Both the position numbers and the translations under genes were made by a program. A stretch of DNA of 64,000 nucleotides from CAYONP01 sp964405335 (GTDB lineage: Bacteria; Armatimonadota; UBA10988), in NCBI GenBank assembly GCA_964405335.1, contig CAYONP010000007.1, positions 1 to 64,000 of the forward strand, written 5' to 3'. A model generated the notes under the pieces. That model did no database searches, was not told the origin of the DNA, and saw only the letters and a list, made by a program, of their open reading frames with translations. This document shows, in pieces, positions 39,758 to 48,510 of the stretch (within the stretch, counting starts at the first letter, position 1; every line of letters begins with the position of its first letter).

Positions 39758-40578
39758 CAATCCGCTCCCATCAACACCGCCTTCGACCGCGTGCTCTGCA
39801 GCTCCGCCTGGGCCACCTGACCGGCCAGGATATCGCGGCACAGGCCGATGTTCTCGTCGGCCTCTTCCTCGCTCAACATGCCCACCGCCACGATGTCGTT
39901 CGGCTTGATGGTGCTGTAGACGAAGCTGAAGCCCGTCGGCGGCATGATCCGCCCGGCGCCCAATGGCTTGATGCACAGGCAGCTCTTCGGCGTGTGAGTG
40001 ATGACGCGCTGCACCCAGTCGGTCTCGACCTGGCAGAGGAACCCCGTCGCGTTGTAGATCTGGATATAGACCTCGACATCGTAGCCGGCGCGGTCGCTGA
40101 CCGTCACCGTTTCGGGCCGGTGGGTGCTCCAGCCGGGCACCATGCCCTGGGCGCGGATGTAGGCGCAGACCTCGTCGGCCTCTTCGATCACCCCGCGGGC
40201 GGCGAGCAGCCGGGAGTCGGTCCACATCATGTGCGGCAGGCAGAACTCAGCGCCCAGCTCGGCGGCCTGGCAGATGCCCTCTTTCAGCTCGGCCGTGTCG
40301 CGCCCGCCAGGCGTGGCGAACCAGTGGATATGCACCCCCGTCTCGGCCTCGACCGCGCGCAGCACCTCGGCATAGTCGGGCCGCTGCATCGAGACGGTGG
40401 CGTTGAGCCCCTGCCGCGCGCAGGCGCACATGACCTCGAAGATGCGTTCGGGCGTGAAGTGCCGCTTGAGCCAGTTCGAACGCGCGGCGCTGAAGTGGCT
40501 GAAGCCGTGAAACGTGTTGCTGCCGATGATCAGCCGCGAGATCTCATAGCCGCCGATCGAGACGGTCGGAAACGCCAT
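39757..40578 (-). CDS. Predicted TIM-barrel protein, distantly aldo/keto reductase-like
   Basis: A 273-aa protein. It begins ISIGGYEISRLIIGSNTFHGF, similar to the opening of aldo/keto-reductase barrels, and has IFEVMCACARQGLNATVS, VHIHWFATPGG, EFCLPHMMW, and KSCLCIKPLGAGRIMPP. The standard AKR catalytic tetrad is not clear. I recognise a family-like pattern but cannot name a function. ATG 40578. It is the first gene of a unit with the DUF433/PIN-like pair; downstream of the inverted repeat 40585-40616. Confidence 0.72.
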   Translation of the reverse strand: MAFPTVSIGGYEISRLIIGSNTFHGFSHFSAARSNWLKRHFTPERIFEVMCACARQGLNATVSMQRPDYAEVLRAVEAETGVHIHWFATPGGRDTAELKEGICQAAELGAEFCLPHMMWTDSRLLAARGVIEEADEVCAYIRAQGMVPGWSTHRPETVTVSDRAGYDVEVYIQIYNATGFLCQVETDWVQRVITHTPKSCLCIKPLGAGRIMPPTGFSFVYSTIKPNDIVAVGMLSEEEADENIGLCRDILAGQVAQAELQSTRSKAVLMGAD

Positions 40579-40584
40579 GCCGCT

Positions 40585-40616
40585 GCTCCGGTGCGAGGAT
40601 GGTACCACACCGGAGC
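40585..40616. terminator. Inverted repeat with 9-bp arms upstream of the barrel gene
   Basis: GCTCCGGTG (40585-40593) and CACCGGAGC (40608-40616) flank 14 nt, lying between the membrane-protein stop at 40626 and the barrel-gene start at 40578. It may end the upstream transcript or act as an operator. No T-run. Confidence 0.4.
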
Positions 40617-40625
40617 CGAGGCGGG

Positions 40626-41099
40626 TCAGTGGCGATGGGCGAGTTTGACCGTCATGCGCGAGGCGGGCGCGGATTGCTCGGGCGCCGGCGGGCCGAGGCC
40701 GAGCCGGTGGCCGACCAGCACGGCGACCACGCCGCCGACGAGGCAGGCGCCGTAGACGCCGATCAGGCACAGGACCGTGCCCAGCGCCAGCCCGGTGTCG
40801 CCGTGCTCGGCGCGGTGGATCGCGTGTCGGACGGCGGATCGACCGCCGCGGAAGAGGACCACCAGCGCGAAGCAGAGCATCGCCTGCCAGCGCGGCAAGC
40901 GCAGCCCGCCGGCGATCAGCCCGCCCCACAGGCCGGAGCGAGCGCCGGCGATGGCGGCGTTGGTCACCGCCGGCGGACCGAACAGGCCGGTCGGCATCAG
41001 TGCCACCTGCGCCGCCAAGGCCAGCAGCGATGAGACCGCCGCGCCAACCGCCGCCAGACCCACCGCCGAGCTGAGCCGCTCGCGTAGCGATGGCTTCAC
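40626..41099 (-). CDS. Small integral membrane protein
   Basis: A 157-aa protein with about four hydrophobic stretches: AVGLAAVGAAVSSLLALAAQ, AIAGARSGLWGGLIAGG, AMLCFALVVLF and LGTVLCLIGVYGACLVGGVVAVLVG. The cytosolic ends are basic. GTG 41099 overlaps the pseudopilin stop (GTGA). No family recognised; close coupling to pseudopilin genes is the only hint. Confidence 0.68.
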   Translation of the reverse strand: MKPSLRERLSSAVGLAAVGAAVSSLLALAAQVALMPTGLFGPPAVTNAAIAGARSGLWGGLIAGGLRLPRWQAMLCFALVVLFRGGRSAVRHAIHRAEHGDTGLALGTVLCLIGVYGACLVGGVVAVLVGHRLGLGPPAPEQSAPASRMTVKLAHRH

Positions 41100-41710
41100 A
41101 TCTGTTCCGCGGGCTGATCGGTCAGCCATAGCCAGTAGTCCATCATCGCTATATGTGGCACTATGTTGCGTCGAATCACGCTGCCGTCGAAGCAGAGACG
41201 CAGCACCAGGCCCTGATAGGCCGGGCAGCCGGAAGGCTGCGGCTTCGCTCCACCGTGCACCACGCAGACGACATAGCCGGGTCGGCCCTCCAGGCTCTGG
41301 GCCTTCTCCCACCACTTGTCACTCAAGGCCACGATGTCCGGGTAGAAGTAGCTGACTGGGACGTCCCAGGGCGAGTCGGTCATGCCGTAGTCCTTCGCGG
41401 CATGAAGGCCGGCCCAACCTCCCTGCTCGACGTGCGCGTCGGCGCGGCAGACGAGGAGCTTGGCGTCGAGGCGTGCCGGAACCATGTGCACCAGTCGCGC
41501 GGGCCGGGCGCCGTCGTAATCATCGGTGTACATCCCGAACGCTTTGCCGACCTGGCTCAGGTTGGAGGTGCAGGCGGCCAGACTACCGCTACCGCGGGCC
41601 TTCATCAGCGCTGGGAGCAACAGCGCGCCGAGCAGCGCGATGATCGCCAGCGTGACGAGCAGTTCGACGAGGGTGAAGGCCCTCGCAGGTTCAGGTTCGC
41701 CGTGGTCCAT
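41096..41710 (-). CDS. Type II pseudopilin-like protein (copy B)
   Basis: A 204-aa protein with the prepilin N-terminus ARAFTLVELLVTLAIIALLGALLLPAL after a short leader; the Phe after ARA would be +1 after leader peptidase cleavage and Glu +5 is present. The C-terminal domain (YDGARPARLVHM, GGWAGLHAAKDYGMTDSPWD, VSYFYPDIVALSDKWW) is closely similar to the neighbouring copy at 41712-42425, so they are tandem duplicates. ATG 41710. Such proteins are abundant in Planctomycetota, Lentisphaerota and Armatimonadota; a role in secretion is inferred. Confidence 0.85.
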   Translation of the reverse strand: MDHGEPEPARAFTLVELLVTLAIIALLGALLLPALMKARGSGSLAACTSNLSQVGKAFGMYTDDYDGARPARLVHMVPARLDAKLLVCRADAHVEQGGWAGLHAAKDYGMTDSPWDVPVSYFYPDIVALSDKWWEKAQSLEGRPGYVVCVVHGGAKPQPSGCPAYQGLVLRLCFDGSVIRRNIVPHIAMMDYWLWLTDQPAEQM

Positions 41711-41711
41711 A

Positions 41712-42425
41712 TCAACGCTCCACCGATCCGTCGGAGGCTTGAGGAAGTTGGCTCCCAGCCTCTGGCGCCTCGGGCCGAGGGCATCCGCGCGGAGGTCGAC
41801 GTTCGCTGGGATCGTCGCTCGGCTGGTCGGTCAGCCACAGCCAGTAGTCCTCCATCGCCGCCTCCGGCACGCAGTTGCGCTGAACGACGCTCCCGTCGAA
41901 GCAGAGCCTCAGCACCAGGCCCTGATAGGCCGGACAGCCCGAAGGCATCGGCTTCGCTTCACCGTGCACCACGCAGACGGCATAGCCGGGTCTGCCTTCG
42001 AGGCTCTTTGCCTTCTCCCACCACTCGTCACTCAAGGCCACGAGGTCTGGGTAGAAGTAGCTGAGCGGGATGTCCCAGGGCGAGTCGGTCATGCCGTGGT
42101 CCTTCGCGGCATGCAACCCGGCCCAGCCGCCCTGCTCGACATGCGGGTCGGCGGAGCAGACCAGCAAGGGGGCGTCGATGTGGTCCGGCACGAGGTGAAC
42201 CAAGCGCTTGGGCCGCGCGCCATCGTAATCCTCGATGTACGCGGCAAAGGCCCGGCCGACCTGGCCCAGCTGCCGGGCGCACACATCCAGCGGATCGCCT
42301 TCGTCTGCACGCGCCTCGGCGAGCACCGGGTAGAGCAGCGCGCCGAGGAGGGCGATGATCGCCAGCGTGACGAGCAGTTCGGTGAGAGTGAACGCGTGCC
42401 GCGGCACGGATCGGTGGTAGTTCAT
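41712..42425 (-). CDS. Type II pseudopilin-like protein (copy A)
   Basis: A 237-aa protein with a prepilin leader ending in HAFTLTELLVTLAIIALLGALLYPVL (Glu +5 present). The C-terminal domain matches copy B (YDGARPKRLVHL, GGWAGLHAAKDHGMTDSPWD, LSYFYPDLVALSDEWW), then an extra Pro/Arg-rich tail (~35 residues). ATG 42425 follows AGGAG. Only one base separates its stop from copy B. First gene of a unit with copy B and the membrane protein. Confidence 0.85.
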   Translation of the reverse strand: MNYHRSVPRHAFTLTELLVTLAIIALLGALLYPVLAEARADEGDPLDVCARQLGQVGRAFAAYIEDYDGARPKRLVHLVPDHIDAPLLVCSADPHVEQGGWAGLHAAKDHGMTDSPWDIPLSYFYPDLVALSDEWWEKAKSLEGRPGYAVCVVHGEAKPMPSGCPAYQGLVLRLCFDGSVVQRNCVPEAAMEDYWLWLTDQPSDDPSERRPPRGCPRPEAPEAGSQLPQASDGSVER

Positions 42426-42702
42426 CCGGTGCTCCTAGTCGCGAATACCGGAGTCGTGCAGGGGTCAGTGGCAGTCGGGATTACGGCGAGGGTGAGCCGG
42501 AGCGGCGAAGCGTGGCCTGCCGAGGCGAGGCGCGGATTGCTCCAACCGAGGGCGCGAAGGGAATCGACCAGCGAGAGCGGGTCGAGCAGCTTGCCGAACG
42601 CCGACAAGCCGAACACCGCCGAGACGAAACAGCGCCCGAACAGCGCCGGCTGTCGCTGGCGCTGATCCCGTGTCGTTTGGAGTACCCCCCCCCCGGTAAC
42701 AT
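42422..42702 (-). pseudogene. MauE/DoxX-like remnant next to a poly-C tract
   Basis: From ATG 42702 the frame runs into a run of ten C (42685-42694; G on the coding strand). Adding one base to that run would open a 93-aa frame with ALFGRCFVSAVFGLSAFGK LLDPLSLVDSLRALG-like sequence resembling the first helix of MauE/DoxX-type proteins. As it stands it is out of frame. The rest (after residue ~50) is not like a full domain, so this is a truncated remnant or a slippage-controlled small gene. It ends overlapping the pseudopilin start. Confidence 0.35.
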
Positions 42703-42807
42703 AACCCTACCCCTACGTCGTGGAACTCTCCCAACGCACAGCATAACAGCCGAGTGTTGCGAGGATCTTGCGCTGCCGTGTTTTTTCGATTGCTTGGCGC
42801 GAAAATC
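42426..42807. other. Gene-poor interval with poly-C tract
   Basis: A 382-nt interval between the glycosyltransferase stop and pseudopilin copy A. Apart from the MauE/DoxX-like remnant I see no ORF I can support. It holds the (C)10 tract at 42685-42694 and presumably the pseudopilin promoter, which I cannot place with confidence. Confidence 0.6.
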
Positions 42808-43932
42808 TCAGAGTGGTGTTGCGCGACGCTGAACCCCGGCCAGCAGCCGGTCGTACTCCCGGCCGTAGTCGTCGGCCATGCGTTCGATCGAGTAGCTTTC
42901 GCGCACCATCTGTTGCGCCGCGGCGGACAGGCGCTCCGCGAGCGACGGGTCGTCGATCAGGCGGGCCAGGCCGGCGGCCAGGGACACCTCGTCCTGGGGT
43001 TCGACCAGCACCGCCTGGGCCTCGTGGGTGACCTTCTCGGCGATGCCGCCGACGCGGGTCATGACACACGGCGTGCCGGCGGCCATGGCCTCGAGCATCG
43101 AGATGGGCAGTCCCTCGCTGCGGCTGGACAGGCAGAAGCAATCGAGCGAGCGGAGCAGGCTGGGCACGTCGTCGCGCCGGCCGAGCAGGTGTGCCCGGCC
43201 GCCGAGCCCGAGCTCGGCCAGCCGCGCGGTGAGGAACGCGCGCTGCGGCCCGTCGCCGGCGATCGCCAGCGCTACGTCGCGGCCCTGGTCGAGCAGGAGC
43301 CGCGTCGCGGCGAGCATCCGCTCCTGCTCCTTGACCGGATCGAGCCGCGCGACGGTACCGAACAGCCAGGTCTGCGGCGACAGGCCGAGTTCGCGGCGCA
43401 GGACATCACTCGGTCCGCCGGCGAAGGCCGCGACGTCGATCCCGTTGAGGATCACCGGGATCTGCTCGACCGGCCGGCCGAGATGCTCGGCCGCCAACCG
43501 CGCCGCCTCGACCGAGACGGCGACGAAGCCGTTGACCCAGTGGCGCAGCACCCAGCGGACCAGCGGGCCGCGGTTCAGCACAAACCCGCGGCCGTGGCTG
43601 GTGACCAGCACGGGGATGCCGAGCCGCCGGCCGGCGACCGCGGCGTAGACGCCGGCGGCCGGGTTGTGGGCGTGGAGCAGGTCGGGCCGCGCCTGGCGGC
43701 AGAGGGCGACAAAGCGCGCGGCGGTCTGCGGCAGCCGGCCGCGCCGGAGGGTGAACAGCTCGACGCCGGCGGCTTCGGCGGCCCCGCGCAGGTCGCCGTC
43801 GGGCTCGAGGACAGCGAGCAGCGGTTCGAACGGTGATTCGCGCTGGCAGCGGACGAGGTCGAGCACGAGCCGCTCGGCGCCGCCGACGGCGAAGGTCCAG
43901 AGCACGTTCATGGCCCGTGGGCGGTGGCTCAT
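42808..43932 (-). CDS. GT4-family glycosyltransferase
   Basis: A 374-aa retaining glycosyltransferase with two Rossmann-like domains. N-terminal: VLWTFAVGGAERLVLDLV and DLLHAHNPAAGVYAA. C-terminal: FGTVARLDPVKEQERMLAA, LAIAGDGPQRAFL, and the donor-site motif SRSEGLPISMLEAMAAG with the E(x7)E pattern. It likely adds a sugar to a surface glycan or lipid. ATG 43932 is listed; ATG 43911 begins with the family-typical MNVLWTF. Neither has a clear ribosome site. Confidence 0.9.
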   Translation of the reverse strand: MSHRPRAMNVLWTFAVGGAERLVLDLVRCQRESPFEPLLAVLEPDGDLRGAAEAAGVELFTLRRGRLPQTAARFVALCRQARPDLLHAHNPAAGVYAAVAGRRLGIPVLVTSHGRGFVLNRGPLVRWVLRHWVNGFVAVSVEAARLAAEHLGRPVEQIPVILNGIDVAAFAGGPSDVLRRELGLSPQTWLFGTVARLDPVKEQERMLAATRLLLDQGRDVALAIAGDGPQRAFLTARLAELGLGGRAHLLGRRDDVPSLLRSLDCFCLSSRSEGLPISMLEAMAAGTPCVMTRVGGIAEKVTHEAQAVLVEPQDEVSLAAGLARLIDDPSLAERLSAAAQQMVRESYSIERMADDYGREYDRLLAGVQRRATPL

Positions 43933-43969
43933 GGGCGCGGCTCGCGCAGCGCAGGCTGTAGCTGGCCGG

Positions 43970-44368
43970 TCAACCCGTCGCGGCTGGTTCGCTCGGTGGC
44001 TGGGCGGCCAGCTCGCGGAAGCGGTCGGCGAGGAAGAAGACCAGGTCGACATATCGCCGAGCCGTCGTCGGCGAGGTCCGTGGTGTGGCGTGAACGGCCG
44101 TGTCGCGTGCCTGCTCCACCAGTTCGACGATATCGGTCGTCGATGGCGGCAGCAACGCCTCCTCGATCAGGACCTCGGTAGCTCGCCGCGCCACCGAGCC
44201 GGACGGCTGGTTGCCGTTGCTGCCTTGATCCACGCCGCGTGAGAGCAGCACCTCGGCCGCCGCGGACTCGAGTTCGCGGAAGGCCGTCACCATCGCAAGC
44301 CGAGGCTCTGACCGGGCGATCTCGCGAAGCCTCGGGAAGACTGCGTGCGAGACAGTGGTTGCCGCCAT
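43970..44368 (-). CDS. Small helical protein of unknown function
   Basis: A 132-aa protein, largely helical, with a Ser/Gly/Asn-rich linker (QGSNGNQPSGSV) in the middle and a C-terminal aromatic helix (YVDLVFFLADRFRELA). No family recognised. ATG 44368 overlaps the upstream stop (TGATG) and AGGTGA is suitably placed; GTG 44371 is also possible. Coupled to the membrane protein at 44368-44778. Confidence 0.6.
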   Translation of the reverse strand: MAATTVSHAVFPRLREIARSEPRLAMVTAFRELESAAAEVLLSRGVDQGSNGNQPSGSVARRATEVLIEEALLPPSTTDIVELVEQARDTAVHATPRTSPTTARRYVDLVFFLADRFRELAAQPPSEPAATG

Positions 44369-44778
44369 CACGTGCTCACCTCATCTGATCGATCGGAACG
44401 AAGTTCCAGCGCCACGGTTTCCGAGTCATACCCCAACTCGCCGATGGTGCGCAAGACAGCGCCTTCGACAGCTTGCTCGAGCCGCCGTGTGGCGGCCTCC
44501 TGCTCCAGCTCCTCAACCTGCCGCACGGCCTCCAGTCGGCGGCGCTGGAAGCGAAGGCTGAAGCCCTCGAACAGATCCACCTCGGCGAGGGTGCGCAGCA
44601 CGCCCCTCACCTCCTCGCGGAAGACCACCGCCAACGCCACCATCGCACCCGGCCAGGCCAGCGCCGCGGCCAGGCCAACCAACTGCTCGCGAAACAGCCA
44701 GGCCAGCGCTGTGCCGAGGGCGGTGACCGCCAGGCCGGTGACCCATCTCCGCGTCGCCTTGCCGCCGTTCGACTCCAT
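44368..44778 (-). CDS. Small membrane protein with coiled coil
   Basis: A 136-aa protein: two transmembrane helices (VTGLAVTALGTALAWLF, LVGLAAALAWPGAMVALAVVF) followed by a long charged helix (RRRLEAVRQVEELEQEAATRRLEQAV) that may form a coiled coil. No family recognised. ATG 44778, one base after the Gfo/Idh stop (44780). Together with the next gene it may form a membrane-linked pair. Confidence 0.65.
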   Translation of the reverse strand: MESNGGKATRRWVTGLAVTALGTALAWLFREQLVGLAAALAWPGAMVALAVVFREEVRGVLRTLAEVDLFEGFSLRFQRRRLEAVRQVEELEQEAATRRLEQAVEGAVLRTIGELGYDSETVALELRSDRSDEVST

Positions 44779-44779
44779 C

Positions 44780-45838
44780 TCAGCGCTCCGGCCCGAAGTC
44801 CATCACCGGCCGCACCGGCCGACCCTCGCGGGCCGACTGATAGAGGCTCAGACCGAGCGCCACCGGCGCGATACCGCTCCAGCCGGGGCAGAACGATTCA
44901 CCGCCGGCCGCCGCCTGGACCATGTCGGCCGCCGCGCTAGCGGGCGTCGTGGGCAGCTCCAGCTCGGGTTCATAGGCCGCCGCCTCGCCCTCGCGGCGGG
45001 CGCCGGTCTGCGCGTCCCAGGCCTCCTGTCGGCCCTCGGGCGGGATGAACTCCCAGCGCGTGATGCGCTCGAACTCGACCGCCGCCGCACCGGCGGTGCC
45101 GTTGATCTCGACCCGGTCGTAGTCCTTGCCGCGGAAGCAGGTCGAGGTGTGGATCATCCCCTCGGCGCCACCGGCGAAGCGCAGCAGGGCATTGGTCATG
45201 TCCTCGGTCTCGCAGTTGACGTGGGCGTGGACACCACTGTAGGCAAAGACCTCGTCGACCGCGCCCATGGCGTATTGCAGCACGTCGATGAAGTGGATCG
45301 CCTGGTTCATCACGCTGCCGCCGCCGTCCAGCGCCCAGGTGCCGTGCCAGCCTTCGTAGTAGTCCTCGCCGCGCCACCATTTCATCGTCACCTGGCCGAA
45401 CAGCGGCCGGCCGAGCGCCCCCTGCCGCACCGCCGCGCGGAGCTTCTGCACCGCCTCGGTGTAGCGCATCTGAAAGTCGCAGATCAGGATCACCCCGCAC
45501 TCGTCGCAGGTGCGACAGAACTCGACGCACTTGTCGACACTGATGTCGAGCGGTTTGGTCGAGATGACGTGCTTACCCGCCCGCGCCGCGGCCATGCCCA
45601 TGTCGGCGTGCTTGCCCGATTCGGTCATGACATAGAGGCAGTCGAACGTGTCGGCCTGCTGCATCAAGGCCTCGAAGCTGTCATAGGCCAAGCAGCCGAA
45701 CGCCTCGACGGCCCGTTCGCGCCGCGCGGGGATCAGGTCGGCCACGGCGACCAGCTCGGCCCCCGGCGTGCGCGAGACGATCCGCGCCCGGTTCATGCCC
45801 ATGCCGAGCCCGACGACGGCGATGCGGAGCGGGTCCAT
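44780..45838 (-). CDS. Gfo/Idh/MocA family oxidoreductase (second copy)
   Basis: A 352-aa NAD(P)-dependent dehydrogenase distinct from the one at 4537-5571. It has the Rossmann motif IAVVGLGMGMNRA, STKPLDIS (EKP-like Lys), and GGGSVMNQAIHFIDVLQYAMG with the catalytic His region. ATG 45838 has AGGAG 8 nt upstream and a promoter at 45861-45889. Substrate is unknown; it probably acts on sugars or inositols. Confidence 0.93.
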   Translation of the reverse strand: MDPLRIAVVGLGMGMNRARIVSRTPGAELVAVADLIPARRERAVEAFGCLAYDSFEALMQQADTFDCLYVMTESGKHADMGMAAARAGKHVISTKPLDISVDKCVEFCRTCDECGVILICDFQMRYTEAVQKLRAAVRQGALGRPLFGQVTMKWWRGEDYYEGWHGTWALDGGGSVMNQAIHFIDVLQYAMGAVDEVFAYSGVHAHVNCETEDMTNALLRFAGGAEGMIHTSTCFRGKDYDRVEINGTAGAAAVEFERITRWEFIPPEGRQEAWDAQTGARREGEAAAYEPELELPTTPASAAADMVQAAAGGESFCPGWSGIAPVALGLSLYQSAREGRPVRPVMDFGPER

Positions 45839-45860
45839 GCGGTGGCTCCTGGAGGTGTGG

Positions 45861-45889
45861 ATGGTAGAGGGGGTGGGGGCGGGCGTCAA
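45861..45889 (-). promoter_or_regulatory. Sigma-70 promoter of the second Gfo/Idh gene
   Basis: Minus strand: -35 TTGACG (45884-45889), 17-bp spacer, -10 TACCAT (45861-45866). Start near 45855. Confidence 0.65.
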
Positions 45890-45960
45890 TGCGGTCCGTC
45901 GAGCTCGGCAAGGCTGCGCAGCGCGTGGACAAGGCGGTCGACGTCTGTCGATGAGCACCC

Positions 45961-46043
45961 GGGGTCAGGTCTCGTTATCGTGGCGATCACTACGACTCGG
46001 CGCAGGGATCGTAACATATCGAGCGAAAGTGAGGCCTGACCCC
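45961..46043. repeat. Inverted-repeat element, GGGGTCAGG arms
   Basis: GGGGTCAGGTCT (45961-45972) and AGGCCTGACCCC (46032-46043) form a one-mismatch inverted repeat around 59 bp. Such ends recall the remnants flanking REP-associated tyrosine transposases in other genomes; no transposase is present. A likely non-autonomous relic. Confidence 0.55.
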
Positions 46044-46093
46044 GTGGCAGTGCGCCGGCAGGCCACGCCAGCGGCTCGCCGAAGTCCGCCCGC

Positions 46094-48484
46094 ATGGCTA
46101 CCCTCCTGCTCTGCCCCACGCTGCTCCTCGCCGCCCCGCCGCCCCACTTCTCCGGCCTCTACCCCCACCTGGCCACCTTCAACGACGAACTCGAATGCGG
46201 CACCGGCGCTGTGGTGCCGTGGGCCGGGCGGTTGTGGGTCGTCTCGTATGGGCCGCACCTGCCGCGGGGGTCGTCCGACAAGCTGTACGAGATTGCCCCC
46301 GACTTGTCCGTCACCGTCCGGGCCGAGAGCATCGGCGGCACGCCGGCGAATCGGCTCGTTCACCGCGAGTCGAGCCAGCTCTTCATCGGGCCCTACTGCA
46401 TCGACGGCGAGGGTCGCGTGCGGGTCATTCCCTATGACCGGATGCCCGGCCGCCACACCGCCACCCTGCGGCACCTGACCGATCCGGCGAACAAGGTCTA
46501 CTACGCGACGATGGAGGAGGGCTTCTACGAGGTCGATGTGCACACGCTCGCGGTGACCGAGCTCTATGCCGACACCAACGACCCCGGCGGGCGGCGCGTG
46601 GCGGGACTGCCCGGTTATCACGGCAAGGGCGCCTACACCGCGCAGGGGCGCGTGGTCTATGCCAACAACGGCGAGCCGAGCGCCGAGGCGCGGCGGCGGC
46701 CCGACATCGCCTCGGGCTGCCTGGCCGAGTGGCTCGGTGGCGAGTGGCGCGTGGTCCGCCGCAATCAGTTCTGCGAGGTCACCGGGCCGGGCGGCATCCA
46801 GGGCGCCGAGCGCGACGACGATCCGCTGTGGAGCATCGGCTGGGACCACCGCTCGCTGATTCTGATGCTCCTCGACGGCGGCCGGTGGCAGGCCTTTCGG
46901 CTGCCCAAGGCGAGCCACTGCTACGACGGCGCGCACGGCTGGAACACCGAGTGGCCGCGCATCCGCGACATCGGCGAGGACGACCTGCTGATGACCATGC
47001 ACGGCTGCTTCTGGCGCTTCCCGCGCGGGTTCGGTGCGGGACACACCGCCGGCATCCGGCCCCGCTCGACCTACCTCAAGATCATCGGCGACTTCTGCCG
47101 ATGGGGCGACCGTCTGGTCTTCGGCTGCGATGACGCGGCTCGGTCCGAGTTCCTCAACGCCCGCGGCGCCAAGGGCGGAGCGGCCGGGCCGGGGCAGAGC
47201 CAGTCGAACCTCTGGTTCGTCGCGCCGGAGACACTTGACGGCCTCGGCCCGAGCGTCGGCCAGGGCGCCGTGTGGCGGAACGACTCGGTCGCCGCCGGCG
47301 TGCCGAGCGACCCCTACCTGTTCGCCGGCTACGCCCACCGCGGCGTCCACCTGGCCCACGACGCCACCGAGCCGGTCACTTTCCGGTTCGAGGTCGACCT
47401 GGGTGACGGCGCGTGGCATCCGGCCGGCGCCGTCACGGTGCCGGCGGCGGGCTATCGCTGGCACGGCTTCGAGCCGGCGGCGCCGGGCGAGTGGATCCGG
47501 GTCACGACCAACCGCGACTGCACCGCCACGGTCCTGTTCACCGGCGCGGCAGACGATGAGCGTGGCGACGACTCAATCTTTGCCGGACTTGCGCGCGCCG
47601 GCGATTCCCGGCACACCGGCGGCCTCGTCCGCGCCCGGGGCGACAACCTGCGCACCCTGCACCTGGCCGCGACCGACCACGACGGCGACCTGGTCCGCGA
47701 CGTCGGCTACTACGAGATGGGCGCCGAGTCGCGGCTGCGCCGGGTCGATGATCCGACCGCGCACGCCTGGCTCAAGGAGCAGGTCGCGATCCCGGCCGGC
47801 GTGCTTGCCGTCGGTGCCGCCTCGGTGCTCTACGTCGACGACGCCGGCGCGCGCTGGCGGCTGCCCAAGGGCGACCCGGCGATCGACGCGCTGTGCGGCC
47901 GCGGTCTCTACCGCATCGACCGCGAAGTGGTGACCGAGCGCGACATCTTCCACGCGCACGGCACGTTCTATGAGCTGCCCGCCGAGAACGCCGGCGGGTT
48001 CGCGAAGATCCGGCCGATCTGCACGCACAACCGGCGGATCGTCGACTACGCTTCGTACCGCGGAATGCTGGTGCTCACCGGCATCGCCGGCGGCGAGGGC
48101 AATCCGCACATCGTCCGCAGCGACGACGGCCGGGCGGCTGTCTGGCTCGGCGCAATCGACGACCTGTGGCGGCTGGGCAAGCCCGTCGGCCGCGGCGGGC
48201 CGTGGCACGAGAGGCGGGTCGAGCCGTTCACGCCGAGCGACCCCTACCTGATGCACGGCTATGACCGCAAGCGCCTGACCGCGCGCCACGATGCGGCGGA
48301 GCCGGTGGCGCTGACCATCGAGGTCGACCTCACCGGCGACGCCGACTGGCAGCCCTACGCGGCGCTGGCCATGCCGCCGGCGACGACCATCCACCACGAC
48401 TTCGCGCCGGCCTTCCGGGCGCACTGGGTGCGGGTGATGGTCGACCGCGGGTGCGGGGTCACGGTGGAGCTGGACTATCAGTAG
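46094..48484 (+). CDS. Large exported protein of unknown function
   Basis: A 796-aa protein with a short hydrophobic leader (TLLLCPTLLLAAPPPH) at ATG 46094. Repeating blade-like strands occur (VVPWAGRLWVVSYGPH, RVRVIPYDRM, WSIGWDHRSLILMLLDGGRWQAF, MLVLTGIAGGEG), suggesting a beta-propeller of about 600 residues. Two similar modules (HRGVHLAHDATEPVTFRFEVDL and YDRKRLTARHDAAEPVALTIEVDL) occur in the middle and the C-terminus. I do not recognise the family. Weak or no ribosome site. Confidence 0.72.
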   Translation: MATLLLCPTLLLAAPPPHFSGLYPHLATFNDELECGTGAVVPWAGRLWVVSYGPHLPRGSSDKLYEIAPDLSVTVRAESIGGTPANRLVHRESSQLFIGPYCIDGEGRVRVIPYDRMPGRHTATLRHLTDPANKVYYATMEEGFYEVDVHTLAVTELYADTNDPGGRRVAGLPGYHGKGAYTAQGRVVYANNGEPSAEARRRPDIASGCLAEWLGGEWRVVRRNQFCEVTGPGGIQGAERDDDPLWSIGWDHRSLILMLLDGGRWQAFRLPKASHCYDGAHGWNTEWPRIRDIGEDDLLMTMHGCFWRFPRGFGAGHTAGIRPRSTYLKIIGDFCRWGDRLVFGCDDAARSEFLNARGAKGGAAGPGQSQSNLWFVAPETLDGLGPSVGQGAVWRNDSVAAGVPSDPYLFAGYAHRGVHLAHDATEPVTFRFEVDLGDGAWHPAGAVTVPAAGYRWHGFEPAAPGEWIRVTTNRDCTATVLFTGAADDERGDDSIFAGLARAGDSRHTGGLVRARGDNLRTLHLAATDHDGDLVRDVGYYEMGAESRLRRVDDPTAHAWLKEQVAIPAGVLAVGAASVLYVDDAGARWRLPKGDPAIDALCGRGLYRIDREVVTERDIFHAHGTFYELPAENAGGFAKIRPICTHNRRIVDYASYRGMLVLTGIAGGEGNPHIVRSDDGRAAVWLGAIDDLWRLGKPVGRGGPWHERRVEPFTPSDPYLMHGYDRKRLTARHDAAEPVALTIEVDLTGDADWQPYAALAMPPATTIHHDFAPAFRAHWVRVMVDRGCGVTVELDYQ

Positions 48485-48510
48485 ATCGGTCTGCGACCGC
48501 CACCAGCGCC

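Noticed and set aside
42481..42744. 87-codon minus-strand frame starting near 42744
   Set aside because: Arg/Ser-rich with no motif; it is the wrong frame relative to the MauE/DoxX-like remnant.
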